A stretch of 64,000 nucleotides of DNA from Bacteroidales bacterium (GTDB taxonomy: Bacteria > Bacteroidota > Bacteroidia > Bacteroidales > UBA932): NCBI GenBank assembly GCA_004554455.1, contig SFMG01000008.1:20016-84015 (forward strand), written 5' to 3'. Numbering within the stretch: the first letter of the stretch is position 1; every line of letters starts with the position of its first letter. The notes under the pieces are model-generated. The model was not told where the DNA came from. It saw only the letters and a list, made by a program, of their open reading frames with translations, and searched no databases. The translations under genes were made by a program, and so were the position numbers. Below are positions 35,358-44,667 of the stretch, one piece after another.

Positions 35358-38003
35358 TCAGATCAGTTCGAAGGATGAACTCTTCAGCCAGCCCTGGCGG
35401 CCGTCGGAGAGCTCTATGTTGGACCAGTCCCCCACATTGTCGAGCACACGCAGGCGGGTTCCGGAATGGAGCACGAAAAGGTCCGTTGCCGAATCGTCGG
35501 AAGGCGAACTCTTCACGGGCACCACCGGCTTCATAAGCACCGCCCTGTCCGTCCTGATATAGTCACTGCGCTGGCTGAGGGCAAACGCGAGCGACGAAAG
35601 ACTCAGCAGCAGGGCTGCAATGGCCGAGAAGAAACCTGCCATACGGACGGGAACCCTGCCGGAAAGCAGGAACATCAGCAGCATCGCCAGGGTCAGGGCG
35701 AAGAAGAAAAGGCAGAGCCAGGCCCAGGCGTCCGAATCCAGAGTGTAGGACAGCTTGCGTAGCCAGGACTTCAGGAAGAACTGCGGCACCGACTCTATGT
35801 CGTCGAGTATCCTTGCGTCCGCGATTTCGAGGTTATGGCGCGCATCCTCAAAGGAAGGATCGAGCTTCAGCGCCCTCTCGTACCAGAGTATGGCCTTCTC
35901 GACACGGGAGTCGCGGAAATAGGCGTTGCCCGTGTTGCAGTACAGTTCCGGCGACTCGAAGCCGAGAGCGGCTATGCTTTCCCAGCCTTCCGCGGCGACG
36001 GACCAGTCTCCACGGGAATATGCGTCCGAGGCGCGGGTCCACAGCGTATCGATATAGGCCATATCGGCCTGGGAGGCGTCACCGCGCGCGTTTGCGGCAG
36101 CCGGAGCGAGCAGGAGCAGCAGGACTGTGAGCGTGGCTGCGGAAGCCGCGTTCCTATGTCTGTTTTTCATTGTGGAATCTATGGATGATATGACTGTTGC
36201 CGCCTTCTGGAAATGGGCGGCCATTGCATCGTGGCCGGAAGGAGGTGCGTAGCGCGCGAACTCGCAATCGTCGATTATCGAATTCAGTTCGGATATGAGT
36301 TCCTCCGACACCCCTGCGGCCCCCAGACGTTCGGCTATATTGTCCTTGGAGAGCATCGACACAGGGAGGTTCAGTTTGTCGCCCACGAAGCCGAGCACGG
36401 CCTTGTGGAGTTCCTCATAGAAGGCGGAATACACATCCGACTTGAGATAGGCCTCGGCCGCGCGCAGACGCTTGAGCGCCTTCTTGGTGGCCTTGCGCGT
36501 CCTGGCTCCGGCCACGTCCAAGCGGCGGACAGCCAGCTTGCGCAGCAGGAAATAAAGGAGCACAGACAGCAGGAAGAGGGCAAGGGCCACTATGGCGAAT
36601 GCAGGAGAAGCGACGAAGAAATATCCCCTGGTCTGCAACTGAGGCCGTTTCACGGAAATGAAACGTATGTCCTCCCCGAGACTCTTCACGCCCTTCTTGG
36701 CCACGGACGGGGCAGTCCAGGACTCGCCCTGGGCCACGCTTTCCTTTCCGCGGGCCACCTTCAGTTCTATCGGATCACTGCGTCTGGTAACGTAACGGCC
36801 GGCATCGATGTCGTAATAGGAATACTCGACGGCCGGGATGGTGAAGTCACCATGGCTTCTCGGAATGAAAGGGAATTCGTAGGTCTTGCTGCCCGAAATG
36901 CCGCCGCTGCTCTTGTCGATGGACTCCCTGGTCTTCACGTCATAGAGTTCGAAGTCAGGCGGGAAAGTGATTTTCGGCGCCTCCAGCAGCGAGATGTTGC
37001 CTTTGCCGCTGATGGTCACGAGCAGGGATGCCGCTTCGTGGGTGCTCAGACTGTCCTTGCTCACGCGTGCGCTGATGTTGAACTTGCCCACTCCGCCGCC
37101 GAAGGAAGCCGGCGCGCCAGAAGGCAGCGCGGAGACGTTCATAGTCACGGCCGGCGTGGATATGCGCTTGCGCACGGTAGTGTAGCCGTCGTCGAAGAAA
37201 GAGTCGAAAATGCTGCTGCCACGGGAGGCGGTGCGCACGTAGATGCGGCACACCAGTTCCGCCGGGTCTATGGTCAGATGTCCGCTCTTCTGCGGAATGA
37301 GCACATATTTACGTATCACCGCAGTGTTGTATATGCGGTCATTCACATTCTCGCGTACGAACTGTATATCCCCCTGCGGCGTAAGGTCCTGACTCCAGAA
37401 GCCGTCGAAGGAAGGGAAGCGGGCGTCGTCAAAGCCGGCTATATCCACCCTCTGATAGAGTTTCAGCGTCGCAGTGACCGGTTCGCCCACAACGGGGCGC
37501 GTCTTGCTCAGGTGGAGTCTGAGATATATGTCCGAGTCGCTGATATTCCCGTCGGCGGACTGGTTCCGTGTCTGCTCCTCCTGCCGGCTACCGCCCTGCT
37601 GCGAGGATTGCGAGGCGCCGTTGCTGACGACCTCTATCTGCTGCGGACGCGAACTGATGCTCTCCCCCTTGACGACAGCAGTTGCCGCCGGAATCGTGAA
37701 CTTGCCGGAGTTCGAGGCGCTGAGTATATATGTATATGTATATTTGACGGAACGGGTCTGTTTGCCGTTTACTATGGTGATACTGGTACTGCTGCCTTTC
37801 TGGGGGCCCCATACGAGCTGGAAGTCCCCGCCCGCATCCCAGCTGAAGTCGCTGGGCTTGCTCTCTCCCTCGACTATGAATGTCACATTGAAGTTCTCCC
37901 CCGTTGCCACGAGGTTCGGAGCATCCACCGTCAGATTCTGGGCGTATGCCATCTTGCACAGAAGCGCGAGTGCCGCGCATATAATCATTTTCCTTTTCAT
38001 CAT
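35358..38003 (-). CDS. batD: BatD-BatE fusion protein
   Basis: An 881-residue open frame. Residues 1-611 are BatD: signal peptide, several beta-sandwich domains (VVGEPVTATLKLYQRVDI, VLIPQKSGHLTIDPAEL), a transmembrane helix near 470-490 (FAIVALALFLLSVLLYFLLRK) and a helical cytoplasmic part. Residues 612-881 are a complete BatE: a new Met at 36170 followed by a signal-like hydrophobic segment (TLTVLLLLLAPAAANA), TPR repeats, two transmembrane helices and a C-terminal SH3-like domain (LHSGTRLRVLDNVGDWSNIEL). No stop separates them. The two proteins are usually encoded separately. BatE could also be made from the internal ATG. Bat proteins promote aerotolerance in B. fragilis. Confidence 0.88.
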   Translation of the reverse strand: MMKRKMIICAALALLCKMAYAQNLTVDAPNLVATGENFNVTFIVEGESKPSDFSWDAGGDFQLVWGPQKGSSTSITIVNGKQTRSVKYTYTYILSASNSGKFTIPAATAVVKGESISSRPQQIEVVSNGASQSSQQGGSRQEEQTRNQSADGNISDSDIYLRLHLSKTRPVVGEPVTATLKLYQRVDIAGFDDARFPSFDGFWSQDLTPQGDIQFVRENVNDRIYNTAVIRKYVLIPQKSGHLTIDPAELVCRIYVRTASRGSSIFDSFFDDGYTTVRKRISTPAVTMNVSALPSGAPASFGGGVGKFNISARVSKDSLSTHEAASLLVTISGKGNISLLEAPKITFPPDFELYDVKTRESIDKSSGGISGSKTYEFPFIPRSHGDFTIPAVEYSYYDIDAGRYVTRRSDPIELKVARGKESVAQGESWTAPSVAKKGVKSLGEDIRFISVKRPQLQTRGYFFVASPAFAIVALALFLLSVLLYFLLRKLAVRRLDVAGARTRKATKKALKRLRAAEAYLKSDVYSAFYEELHKAVLGFVGDKLNLPVSMLSKDNIAERLGAAGVSEELISELNSIIDDCEFARYAPPSGHDAMAAHFQKAATVISSIDSTMKNRHRNAASAATLTVLLLLLAPAAANARGDASQADMAYIDTLWTRASDAYSRGDWSVAAEGWESIAALGFESPELYCNTGNAYFRDSRVEKAILWYERALKLDPSFEDARHNLEIADARILDDIESVPQFFLKSWLRKLSYTLDSDAWAWLCLFFFALTLAMLLMFLLSGRVPVRMAGFFSAIAALLLSLSSLAFALSQRSDYIRTDRAVLMKPVVPVKSSPSDDSATDLFVLHSGTRLRVLDNVGDWSNIELSDGRQGWLKSSSFELI

Positions 38004-38009
38004 CTTCGG

Positions 38010-38813
38010 CTACCAGTTTTTCTCCTTTTCCCGTGACTTAAGCATAAGCGCCTTCTCCTTGTTGACCTTGTCCTGAGTCTCCTTTTCCTTGGCCTGGATG
38101 GCCTGCAGCATCTGCTGCGCGGCCTGAGGGCTTATCTGGGGCTCACGCTGACCGTTCTGCTGCCCTCCCCCCTGGTTCTGGTCCTGATTCTGGTCCTGAT
38201 TTTGGTCCTGATCCTGGTTTTGGTTCTGATCCTGGTTATTCTGCTGGTCTTGATTCTGGTCCTGGTTGTTCTGCTGATCCTGGTTCTGATTCTGATCCTG
38301 ATTCTGATCCTGGTTTTGATCCTGATTCTGGTTCTGGTCCTGGTTATTCTGCTGATCCTCCATCTTCTTGCGGGCGTAGATGTAGTTCTCCTTGGCATCC
38401 AGGTCATCAGGATTGGCCAAAAGCGACTTTTTGAAGGCATCCACGGCGCCGGACCAGTCCTTGCGCGCTATGGCCAGGTCTCCCACATTGAACCAATAGT
38501 CGGCGGCGTGTCCGCTTTCCGAAGCCTTTTCCTCGACGGCGGCATAGAAGCGGGAAGCCTCATCGAGACTGCCCACGGCCTTCTGACCGCCGGCCAGCAG
38601 GTAACAGGTGTTCGCGAGATTGTAATTCGCGGCCAGGGAAGTCGAGTCCTTCAGCAGGGCCTTGCGGTAATCCACGTCGGCGGAACGGTAGTCTTCCTTT
38701 TTGAAATCCCGGTTTCCGGCACGTACCTGGCGCCTGTCCGCCTGCGAGAACGCATCGGGAACGGAAAGCAGCAACAGGAGCGCAGCCGACAATATAAATT
38801 TTAACTTGATCAT
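38010..38813 (-). CDS. batC: BatC, TPR protein with Gln/Asn/Asp repeat
   Basis: A 267-residue secreted or membrane-anchored protein: signal peptide (ends near SQA), three TPR-like repeats (about 25-150: VDYRKALLKDSTSLAANYNLAN, DYWFNVGDLAIARKDWSGAV) and then about 70 residues built almost only of Gln, Asn and Asp in units such as QNQDQNQD. A charged end follows. The poly-QND tract is encoded by a tandem CTGGTTCTGGTC-type repeat that can change in length by slippage. It overlaps batB by 4 bases and lies in the Bat operon. Confidence 0.9.
   Translation of the reverse strand: MIKLKFILSAALLLLLSVPDAFSQADRRQVRAGNRDFKKEDYRSADVDYRKALLKDSTSLAANYNLANTCYLLAGGQKAVGSLDEASRFYAAVEEKASESGHAADYWFNVGDLAIARKDWSGAVDAFKKSLLANPDDLDAKENYIYARKKMEDQQNNQDQNQNQDQNQDQNQDQNQNQDQQNNQDQNQDQQNNQDQNQNQDQDQNQDQNQDQNQGGGQQNGQREPQISPQAAQQMLQAIQAKEKETQDKVNKEKALMLKSREKEKNW
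38165..38350. repeat. Low-complexity tandem repeat inside batC
   Basis: Six- and nine-base units (CTGGTT, CTGATT, CTGGTC) are repeated about 30 times and encode the Gln/Asn/Asp tract. They stay in frame because all units are multiples of three. Confidence 0.85.
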
Positions 38814-39826
38814 ATATTTTCCTTCTTGGAGAAAAGGCGTATGCGGTGGCGGCGTTCGCCGATGAGCATTTCGATAACGAAGAGCAGTAGAGCCGCAGCG
38901 AAAAAGTACATAAACTGTTCGTCGTACTCCTCGAACACCTGGGAATTGAATTCCTCCGCATCCATTTTCTTGATAGAGTCAACTATGGGATCCAGGCCGA
39001 ACTCACTGTTGCCGGCACGCACGTATGCGCCGCCTCCGGCCATAGCCATATCCTTGAGTGTCTGCTCGTCCAGACGGGTGACCACTATGTTGCCATCCTT
39101 GTCGGTAAGCAGCTCCCCATTCATGGGAATCGGCTTGCCCTCGGTCGAACCCACGCCTATGGCAAAGACCTTGATTCCCATTTCCGCGGCCTGACGGGCC
39201 ATATCTACGGGATTGTCCTCATGGTTCTCGCCGTCGGTGATGACTATTATGGCCCTGCTGTTCTCGCTCTGGCTGCTGAAGGCCTTGATTGAGAGGGCCA
39301 GGGCCTCCCCTATGGCGGTACCCTGCACGGCCACGGACGAAGTGGATATGCTGCTGAGGAACATCTTCGCAGAGACATAGTCGGTCGTCACAGGCAACTG
39401 CACGAAGGCATCCCCGGCAAAAAGCACCAGTCCAATCCTGTCATCGTGAAGCTTGTCGACGAGCTTGGAGATGGCAAGTTTCGCCCGCTCCAGGCGGTTC
39501 GGCGAATAGTCCTCGGCAAGCATGGAATTGGAGACGTCCAGGGCTATCATTATCTCGACGCCCTTGGTCTTCTGCTCCCTTATCTTGGCTCCTATCTGCG
39601 GACGGGCCAGGCCTATGACGAAAAAGGCGAAAGCAAGCGAAAAGAGAACGGTCCTCACCCATGGCTTGACACCCGACACGGAGGGCATCAGGGCGGCCAC
39701 AGACTCGGGAGAGCCGAACTTCGCTATCCTCCTGCGCCTCAACGCCAAGGCTATACCCTGAAGCACAGGGAAAAGAGGCACGAGCAAGAGCAGCCACAAG
39801 AATCCGTAATTTGCAAAAATGATCAT
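38810..39826 (-). CDS. batB: BatB, von Willebrand factor A domain membrane protein
   Basis: A 338-residue protein with two N-terminal hydrophobic helices, a VWA domain (about 90-290) with the MIDAS motif ALDVSNSMLAEDYSPNRL, Thr in VQGTAIGEAL and Asp in VITDGENHEDN, and a C-terminal transmembrane helix (FAAALLLFVIEMLI). It lies between batA and batC. It presumably acts in the periplasm in the Bat complex. Confidence 0.92.
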   Translation of the reverse strand: MIIFANYGFLWLLLLVPLFPVLQGIALALRRRRIAKFGSPESVAALMPSVSGVKPWVRTVLFSLAFAFFVIGLARPQIGAKIREQKTKGVEIMIALDVSNSMLAEDYSPNRLERAKLAISKLVDKLHDDRIGLVLFAGDAFVQLPVTTDYVSAKMFLSSISTSSVAVQGTAIGEALALSIKAFSSQSENSRAIIVITDGENHEDNPVDMARQAAEMGIKVFAIGVGSTEGKPIPMNGELLTDKDGNIVVTRLDEQTLKDMAMAGGGAYVRAGNSEFGLDPIVDSIKKMDAEEFNSQVFEEYDEQFMYFFAAALLLFVIEMLIGERRHRIRLFSKKENI

Positions 39827-39838
39827 ATCCCGATGGCT

Positions 39839-40825
39839 TTAAGGAAGTTTTCTGAAAATAAAGAGATCCAGGAGCAGCGACAGCAGCAGACAGACGAGGG
39901 CTGCGATGCCGAAGCGGAGGAAAAGCTCGCTGTAAACAGGGAAACTGTCAACGGTGGTCCTCACCTTCTCCATACGGTTGATTTCCCCGTAGATCTCCAT
40001 CAGCTTGGTGTTGTCGGTAGCCCGGAAGTAACGGCCTCCGGTAGCGTCCGCGATGTCTTTCAGCAGGGCCTCATCTATCTCCACCTGCATCTGCTGCACG
40101 TCCGGACCCCAAGGAGTCATCACCGGATACGGGGCCGTGCCGTTGGCGCCCACTCCTATGGTATAAACCCTTATCCCGTAGGTCTGGGCTATCTCCGAGG
40201 CCATCTGCGGAGTGATCTCTCCCCTATTGTTCACGCCGTCGGTCAAAAGTATGACCACGCGGCTCTTGGCATCGGAGTCCTTCATTCTGGCCACCGCCGT
40301 GGCAAGGCCGTTGCCTATCGCCGTACCGTCCTCTATGAGATCGGTCTGCACCTCCTTCATCAGGTTGATGAGGGTGGCCCTGTCTGTGGTCAGAGGACAC
40401 TGGGTGTAGCTTTCACCGGCGAATACGACTATGCCAATACGGTCGGAAGGCCTCTGGGCTATGAATTCTATGGCTATGTCCTTTGCGGCGCTGAGACGGT
40501 CGGGCTTGAAGTCCCGGGCCAGCATACTGGAAGAGACGTCCATAGCCAGCACTATGTCTATGCCCTCGGTGTCTATCTTCTGAAGGGCGCTGGAGGAGCG
40601 CGGACGGGCTATTGCCACTATTATAAGGGCCAGGGCCGCGAGCTTAAGGGCGAAGGGCAGATGCCGCAGCCAGTTCATCAGGGAGCTGCCTCCCTTCTTC
40701 CACGGAGCGATGACCGACACCCTCAGGTGGGGACGGCGCCCCGACAGCTCCATCCAGAGATAATGGGCGAGCAGCAGCAGGGGCACGAGTTCCAGCCAGA
40801 GCAATTTCGGATATTCAAAAAACAT
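39839..40825 (-). CDS. batA: BatA, von Willebrand factor A domain membrane protein
   Basis: A 328-residue protein with the same layout as BatB: N-terminal helices (LWLELVPLLLLAHYL and FALKLAALALIIVAIA), a VWA domain with AMDVSSSMLARDFKPDRL (MIDAS), EDGTAIGNGLA and LLTDGVNNRG, and a C-terminal helix. It is paralogous to BatB and starts two bases after the upstream lipoprotein gene. Confidence 0.93.
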   Translation of the reverse strand: MFFEYPKLLWLELVPLLLLAHYLWMELSGRRPHLRVSVIAPWKKGGSSLMNWLRHLPFALKLAALALIIVAIARPRSSSALQKIDTEGIDIVLAMDVSSSMLARDFKPDRLSAAKDIAIEFIAQRPSDRIGIVVFAGESYTQCPLTTDRATLINLMKEVQTDLIEDGTAIGNGLATAVARMKDSDAKSRVVILLTDGVNNRGEITPQMASEIAQTYGIRVYTIGVGANGTAPYPVMTPWGPDVQQMQVEIDEALLKDIADATGGRYFRATDNTKLMEIYGEINRMEKVRTTVDSFPVYSELFLRFGIAALVCLLLSLLLDLFIFRKLP

Positions 40826-40827
40826 AT

Positions 40828-41811
40828 CTACGCCTCCTTTTTCTCCTGTTCAATTTCTTCCCTATAGGTCTCGGTAACGAAGCGCACTGCCATTGGAACG
40901 GCCGAGGCATTGTCCTCGGACGGGGCGGTGTGCTTGGCGAACTTCACGTAGTCGGCAGTGCCGAAGAGCCTATCCAGCCCCTCCCTCAGGCTTTCCTCCA
41001 CATTCAGGGAGCAGAGGGCATCCATTATCTCGCGGCTGGTCATTTCGGGAGCCGGGACGCCGTAGCGGGACGCTATATATTCACGCAATATGTCGGTAAC
41101 GGAGGACCAGAACTGCTTCTGCCGCTCCGGGGCCCAGTGTTCCTGCCCGCGAAGGGCGTCCAGTTTGCGCAGGGCAACGATATGCGCCGGCTCGGAAGAT
41201 TCGCCTCCCTTCCCGCGCCTGCGCCTGACCATATATACCAGAAGGACAATCAGGCCGGCCACCAATGCGCTGAAGGCGAGGCCACCCGCCAGCCACGGCA
41301 GCAGTTCGCGGAAAGTCAGAGGATAGCGTATCTGCCCCTTGATTTCGTGCACCACGAAGCTGGCCGTGTCCACCGGCATGGTCTTCACGTCCAGGAACAG
41401 GCTCTCGAAATCGCGGCTGTCCACCACTCCGTCGGGGTAACGCAGTCTGGCGCTGACAGGCGGCAGCTCGTACAAGCCCTCCTCGAAACTCGTCAATACC
41501 ACCGAGGCCTCCAGGTCAAGTCTCGCCGGCTTGCCCTTGCGTCCCTTGCGCAGTCCGAGCGTATCCACGCGCCAGGGTTTCACTATCTCCACCCCGGGCA
41601 CAAGCTCCCCTTCCCAGGAAGGCAGCACCAGTTCCGCATCGGCGCCTATGTCATTGAGAGCGAAACCGTAGCTGAGCTGGTCGCCTATGAGCACGGAATC
41701 CCGCGGCTGGAGCTGGTCCAGGAATATGCCGCTGCGACGTTCCTCCTTCCCCGAACAGGAAAGCAGGAGCAGCAGGGGCAAGAGCGCAATTATCAAAATA
41801 AATCTTCTCAT
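40828..41811 (-). CDS. Bat-operon lipoprotein/membrane protein (DUF4381-like)
   Basis: A 327-residue protein from the ATG at 41811, which gives a lipobox signal (LLPLLLLLSC); the longer frame upstream overlaps the DUF58 gene and was not used. A beta-rich region (about 30-155) is followed by one transmembrane helix (LAFSALVAGLIVLLVYMV) and a cytoplasmic helical region (YIASRYGVPAPEMTSREIMDALC) resembling DUF4381-type proteins of MoxR/VWA clusters. It overlaps the DUF58 gene by 4 bases (ATGA). Its function is unknown. Confidence 0.7.
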   Translation of the reverse strand: MRRFILIIALLPLLLLLSCSGKEERRSGIFLDQLQPRDSVLIGDQLSYGFALNDIGADAELVLPSWEGELVPGVEIVKPWRVDTLGLRKGRKGKPARLDLEASVVLTSFEEGLYELPPVSARLRYPDGVVDSRDFESLFLDVKTMPVDTASFVVHEIKGQIRYPLTFRELLPWLAGGLAFSALVAGLIVLLVYMVRRRRGKGGESSEPAHIVALRKLDALRGQEHWAPERQKQFWSSVTDILREYIASRYGVPAPEMTSREIMDALCSLNVEESLREGLDRLFGTADYVKFAKHTAPSEDNASAVPMAVRFVTETYREEIEQEKKEA

Positions 41812-42698
41812 CTGGTCTGAAAGAATGTCATCAAGCCCTTGACATAGTCCTGGTCGGTGGCTATGCTGACGCTGTCGATGCTGTAGCGGCGCAGCAGCCT
41901 TTCCGACTCTTCTCTGACCGCGGCGAACCAGGCGGCATATTCCCTTCTGGTCCGGCTGGAGGACGTATTCACCCAACGGCACTCGCCGGTCTCGGAGTCC
42001 TTCACGTCCACCAGGCCCAGATCCGGGATTTCCCTCTCCCTCGGGTCGTGTATCTCGATGAAAGACAGGTCGTGACGGTTCGCAGCCACCTTGAGGGCCT
42101 CCTCATAGCGCGGACTGCAGTCCGGATTTACGTCCAGCATATCGGAAAGCACGAAGGCCGTGCATTTCTTCTTTATCGCATTGGTCAGATAGCGCAGCGC
42201 CCCGGCAATGTCGGTGCCCGTGCCCTCCGGCTTGAGTTCTATTATTTCCCTGATAATGTGCAGGAGATGGCTCCTGCCCTTCTTCGGCGGGATGAACTTC
42301 TCCACCCTGTCGCTGAAGAACAGGGCCCCCACCTTGTCGTTGTTTATGATTGCGGAGAAGGCCAGCACGGCGGCAATCTCGGCGATGAAGTCCCTCTTGT
42401 TCTGGGACGCCGTGCCGAAAAGCCCGGAGCGGCTGATGTCCACAAGCAGGACCACGGTCATCTCCCTCTCCTCCTCAAAGACCTTGACATACGGGGAATG
42501 CAGACGGGCGGTGACATTCCAGTCCATATTCCGCACGTCATCCCCATACTGGTACTCCCTCACCTCGCTGAAAGCCATGCCCTTGCCCTTGAAGGCAGAG
42601 TGATACTCTCCGGCGAAAATCTGGTGGGACAGAGCCCTGGTCCTGATTTCTATCTTCCTGACCTTTTTCAGAAGGTCGTTCGCGGTCTCATTTCCCAT
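41808..42698 (-). CDS. DUF58 domain protein
   Basis: A 296-residue cytoplasmic protein. FSEVREYQYGDDVRNMDWNVTARLHSPYVKVFEEEREMTVVLLVD is the typical DUF58 core, followed by a degenerate VWA-like fold. These proteins are the regular partners of MoxR ATPases, and this gene follows moxR by 13 bases. Confidence 0.92.
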   Translation of the reverse strand: MGNETANDLLKKVRKIEIRTRALSHQIFAGEYHSAFKGKGMAFSEVREYQYGDDVRNMDWNVTARLHSPYVKVFEEEREMTVVLLVDISRSGLFGTASQNKRDFIAEIAAVLAFSAIINNDKVGALFFSDRVEKFIPPKKGRSHLLHIIREIIELKPEGTGTDIAGALRYLTNAIKKKCTAFVLSDMLDVNPDCSPRYEEALKVAANRHDLSFIEIHDPREREIPDLGLVDVKDSETGECRWVNTSSSRTRREYAAWFAAVREESERLLRRYSIDSVSIATDQDYVKGLMTFFQTR

Positions 42699-42711
42699 CT
42701 TTCCCTCCGGC

Positions 42712-43704
42712 CTATGGAACCTCGACTGCGTTTATCACCTCTGCGATGATCTGCTCAGGACTTACGTTCTCCGCCTCGGCTTCGTAGCTGAGGCCTATGC
42801 GGTGACGCAGCACCTCGTTGCAAACGGCGCGCACGTCTTCCGGGATGACATAGCCCCTGCGGCGTATGAAGGCGTATGCCTTGGCCGCCATTGCGAGGGA
42901 TATGCTCGCACGCGGTGAGGCGCCGTAGCTGATAAGGCCGGCCAGCTTGCCGAGACCGTAGTCGCCCGGCGTCCTGGTCGCGAAGACTATATCGACGATG
43001 TAGCGTTCTATCTTTTCATCCATATATACCTCCCTGACGAGCTGGCGCGCGCGGACTATGTCCTCGGGTTTCAGCACAGGCGAAGCCTTCGGGAATTCGC
43101 CCTGGTTGTTCATCCTCACGATGAGGCGCTCTTCCTCCTTCTTCGGATAGCTGACCACGACCTTGAGCATGAAACGGTCGAGCTGGGCCTCAGGCAGAGG
43201 ATAGGTACCCTCCTGCTCGATAGGGTTCTGGGTAGCCATCACCAGGAAAGGCTCAGGCAGCTTGAATGTCTCCTCGCCTATGGTCACCTGCCTCTCCTGC
43301 ATTGCCTCCAGCAGGGCGGACTGCACCTTTGCCGGCGAACGGTTGATCTCGTCGGCGAGCACGAAGTTCGCGAAGACCGGTCCCTTCTTTATCTGGAAAC
43401 TCTCGCTCTTCTGGGAATATATCATCGTGCCGATGAGGTCCGCAGGCAGCAGGTCCGGAGTAAACTGGATACGGTTGAATTTTGCGTCAACCGCTGACGC
43501 CAATGTGTTGATTGCCAATGTCTTCGCAAGACCTGGGACACCCTCGAGGAGTATATGTCCGTTGGCGAGCAGGCCTATGAGCAGGTTTTCGACGAGCTGC
43601 TTCTGGCCCACGATGACCTTGTTCATCTCCATCGTGAGTATGTCCACGAATGCGCTTTCGCGCTGGATGCGGTCATTCAGTTCCTTGATGTTGACTGAGT
43701 CCAT
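42712..43704 (-). CDS. MoxR-family AAA+ ATPase
   Basis: A 330-residue ATPase. Walker A is GVPGLAKTLAINTL, Walker B FVLADEINRSPAKVQ, sensor 1 VMATQNPIEQEGTYPLPEAQLDRF, and a lid domain follows. It is the first gene of the DUF58/Bat operon and probably acts as a chaperone for the VWA proteins. A TAAATTTG box at 43766-43773 (minus strand) is a possible -7 element. Confidence 0.95.
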   Translation of the reverse strand: MDSVNIKELNDRIQRESAFVDILTMEMNKVIVGQKQLVENLLIGLLANGHILLEGVPGLAKTLAINTLASAVDAKFNRIQFTPDLLPADLIGTMIYSQKSESFQIKKGPVFANFVLADEINRSPAKVQSALLEAMQERQVTIGEETFKLPEPFLVMATQNPIEQEGTYPLPEAQLDRFMLKVVVSYPKKEEERLIVRMNNQGEFPKASPVLKPEDIVRARQLVREVYMDEKIERYIVDIVFATRTPGDYGLGKLAGLISYGASPRASISLAMAAKAYAFIRRRGYVIPEDVRAVCNEVLRHRIGLSYEAEAENVSPEQIIAEVINAVEVP

Positions 43705-43785
43705 ATATTCGATATTTCAAACATTTCCTATTTTTGTACCGGCCGCCGAGCCGGAAAACAAAATACAAATTTAACAAAAATCCGA

Positions 43786-44589
43786 ATGCGTTACATTCTG
43801 ACCCTTTCATACGACGGAAGTTCTTTCTGCGGCTGGCAGATACAGCCCTCTGCGCCTACGGTCCAATCCTGCGTACAAGATGCCCTCTCCAAGTTGCTCG
43901 GGAAGGACATCAGTGTCACGGGGGCCGGAAGAACGGACACGGGAGTGAACGCGATCAACTATGTGCTGCATTTCGACTCGGATCCGCTGCCGTATGATGC
44001 AAGCCTCTTTATATACAAATTAAATGCCATTCTGCCCTCCGGAGTGGCCGTGCACGGGATCCGCACGGCACCCGAGCCGCAACGGCCCGCCGACGGTTCC
44101 TTCAGCCAGGACTGGCACGCCCGCTACAGCGCCACAAGCCGTGAATATCACTATTTCATCCACTTCCGGAAGGACCCTTTCATAGAGCGCTATTCCTGGT
44201 GGCTGAGGCAGCCCCTCGACCTTGAGAAAATGAACAGGGCCTGCGCCGCGCTCATAGGCGAGCACGATTTCAGCTGCTTCGAGAAAAAGGGCGGCAACAA
44301 CGCCACATCGATATGCAGGGTCAGCGAGGCACGCTGGGAAAGCTATGTTCCGGGGCACGCCAGCCTGCTCGGCTACCCCTGCGGGGACGGCGACTACATA
44401 GTCTTCACGATAAGGGCGAACCGCTTTCTGAGGAATATGGTCAGGGCCATTGTCGGCTCTATGGTGGAGATAGGACGCGGAAGACGGCCGGAGAGCTGGA
44501 TAGCCGAGCTGATGGAAGGCGGCAGCCGCAGCGATGCGGGAGAATCCGTTCCGGGAAAGGCACTTTTCCTCTCCAAGGTCGGGTACTGA
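43786..44589 (+). CDS. truA: tRNA pseudouridine synthase A
   Basis: A 267-residue protein. It opens RYILTLSYDGSSFCGWQIQP and has the catalytic Asp in TGAGRTDTGVNA, plus FRANRFLRNMVRAIVG near the end (ANRFL). It modifies positions 38-40 of the anticodon arm. A TATTTTTG box (43729-43736) is a candidate -7 element. It is divergent from moxR. Confidence 0.95.
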   Translation: MRYILTLSYDGSSFCGWQIQPSAPTVQSCVQDALSKLLGKDISVTGAGRTDTGVNAINYVLHFDSDPLPYDASLFIYKLNAILPSGVAVHGIRTAPEPQRPADGSFSQDWHARYSATSREYHYFIHFRKDPFIERYSWWLRQPLDLEKMNRACAALIGEHDFSCFEKKGGNNATSICRVSEARWESYVPGHASLLGYPCGDGDYIVFTIRANRFLRNMVRAIVGSMVEIGRGRRPESWIAELMEGGSRSDAGESVPGKALFLSKVGY

Positions 44590-44621
44590 CAATCGGCATT
44601 CATTTTTTGAAAAATTATGGA

Positions 44622-44629
44622 TATATTTG
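44622..44629 (+). promoter_or_regulatory. Candidate -7 element of the exbB operon
   Basis: TATATTTG, an exact match to TAnnTTTG, 38 bases before the exbB ATG. No good -33 box is seen at normal spacing. Confidence 0.45.
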
Positions 44630-44667
44630 CAGGTTGTATTAAAGTACCGTAACAGAACAAAGTTATT

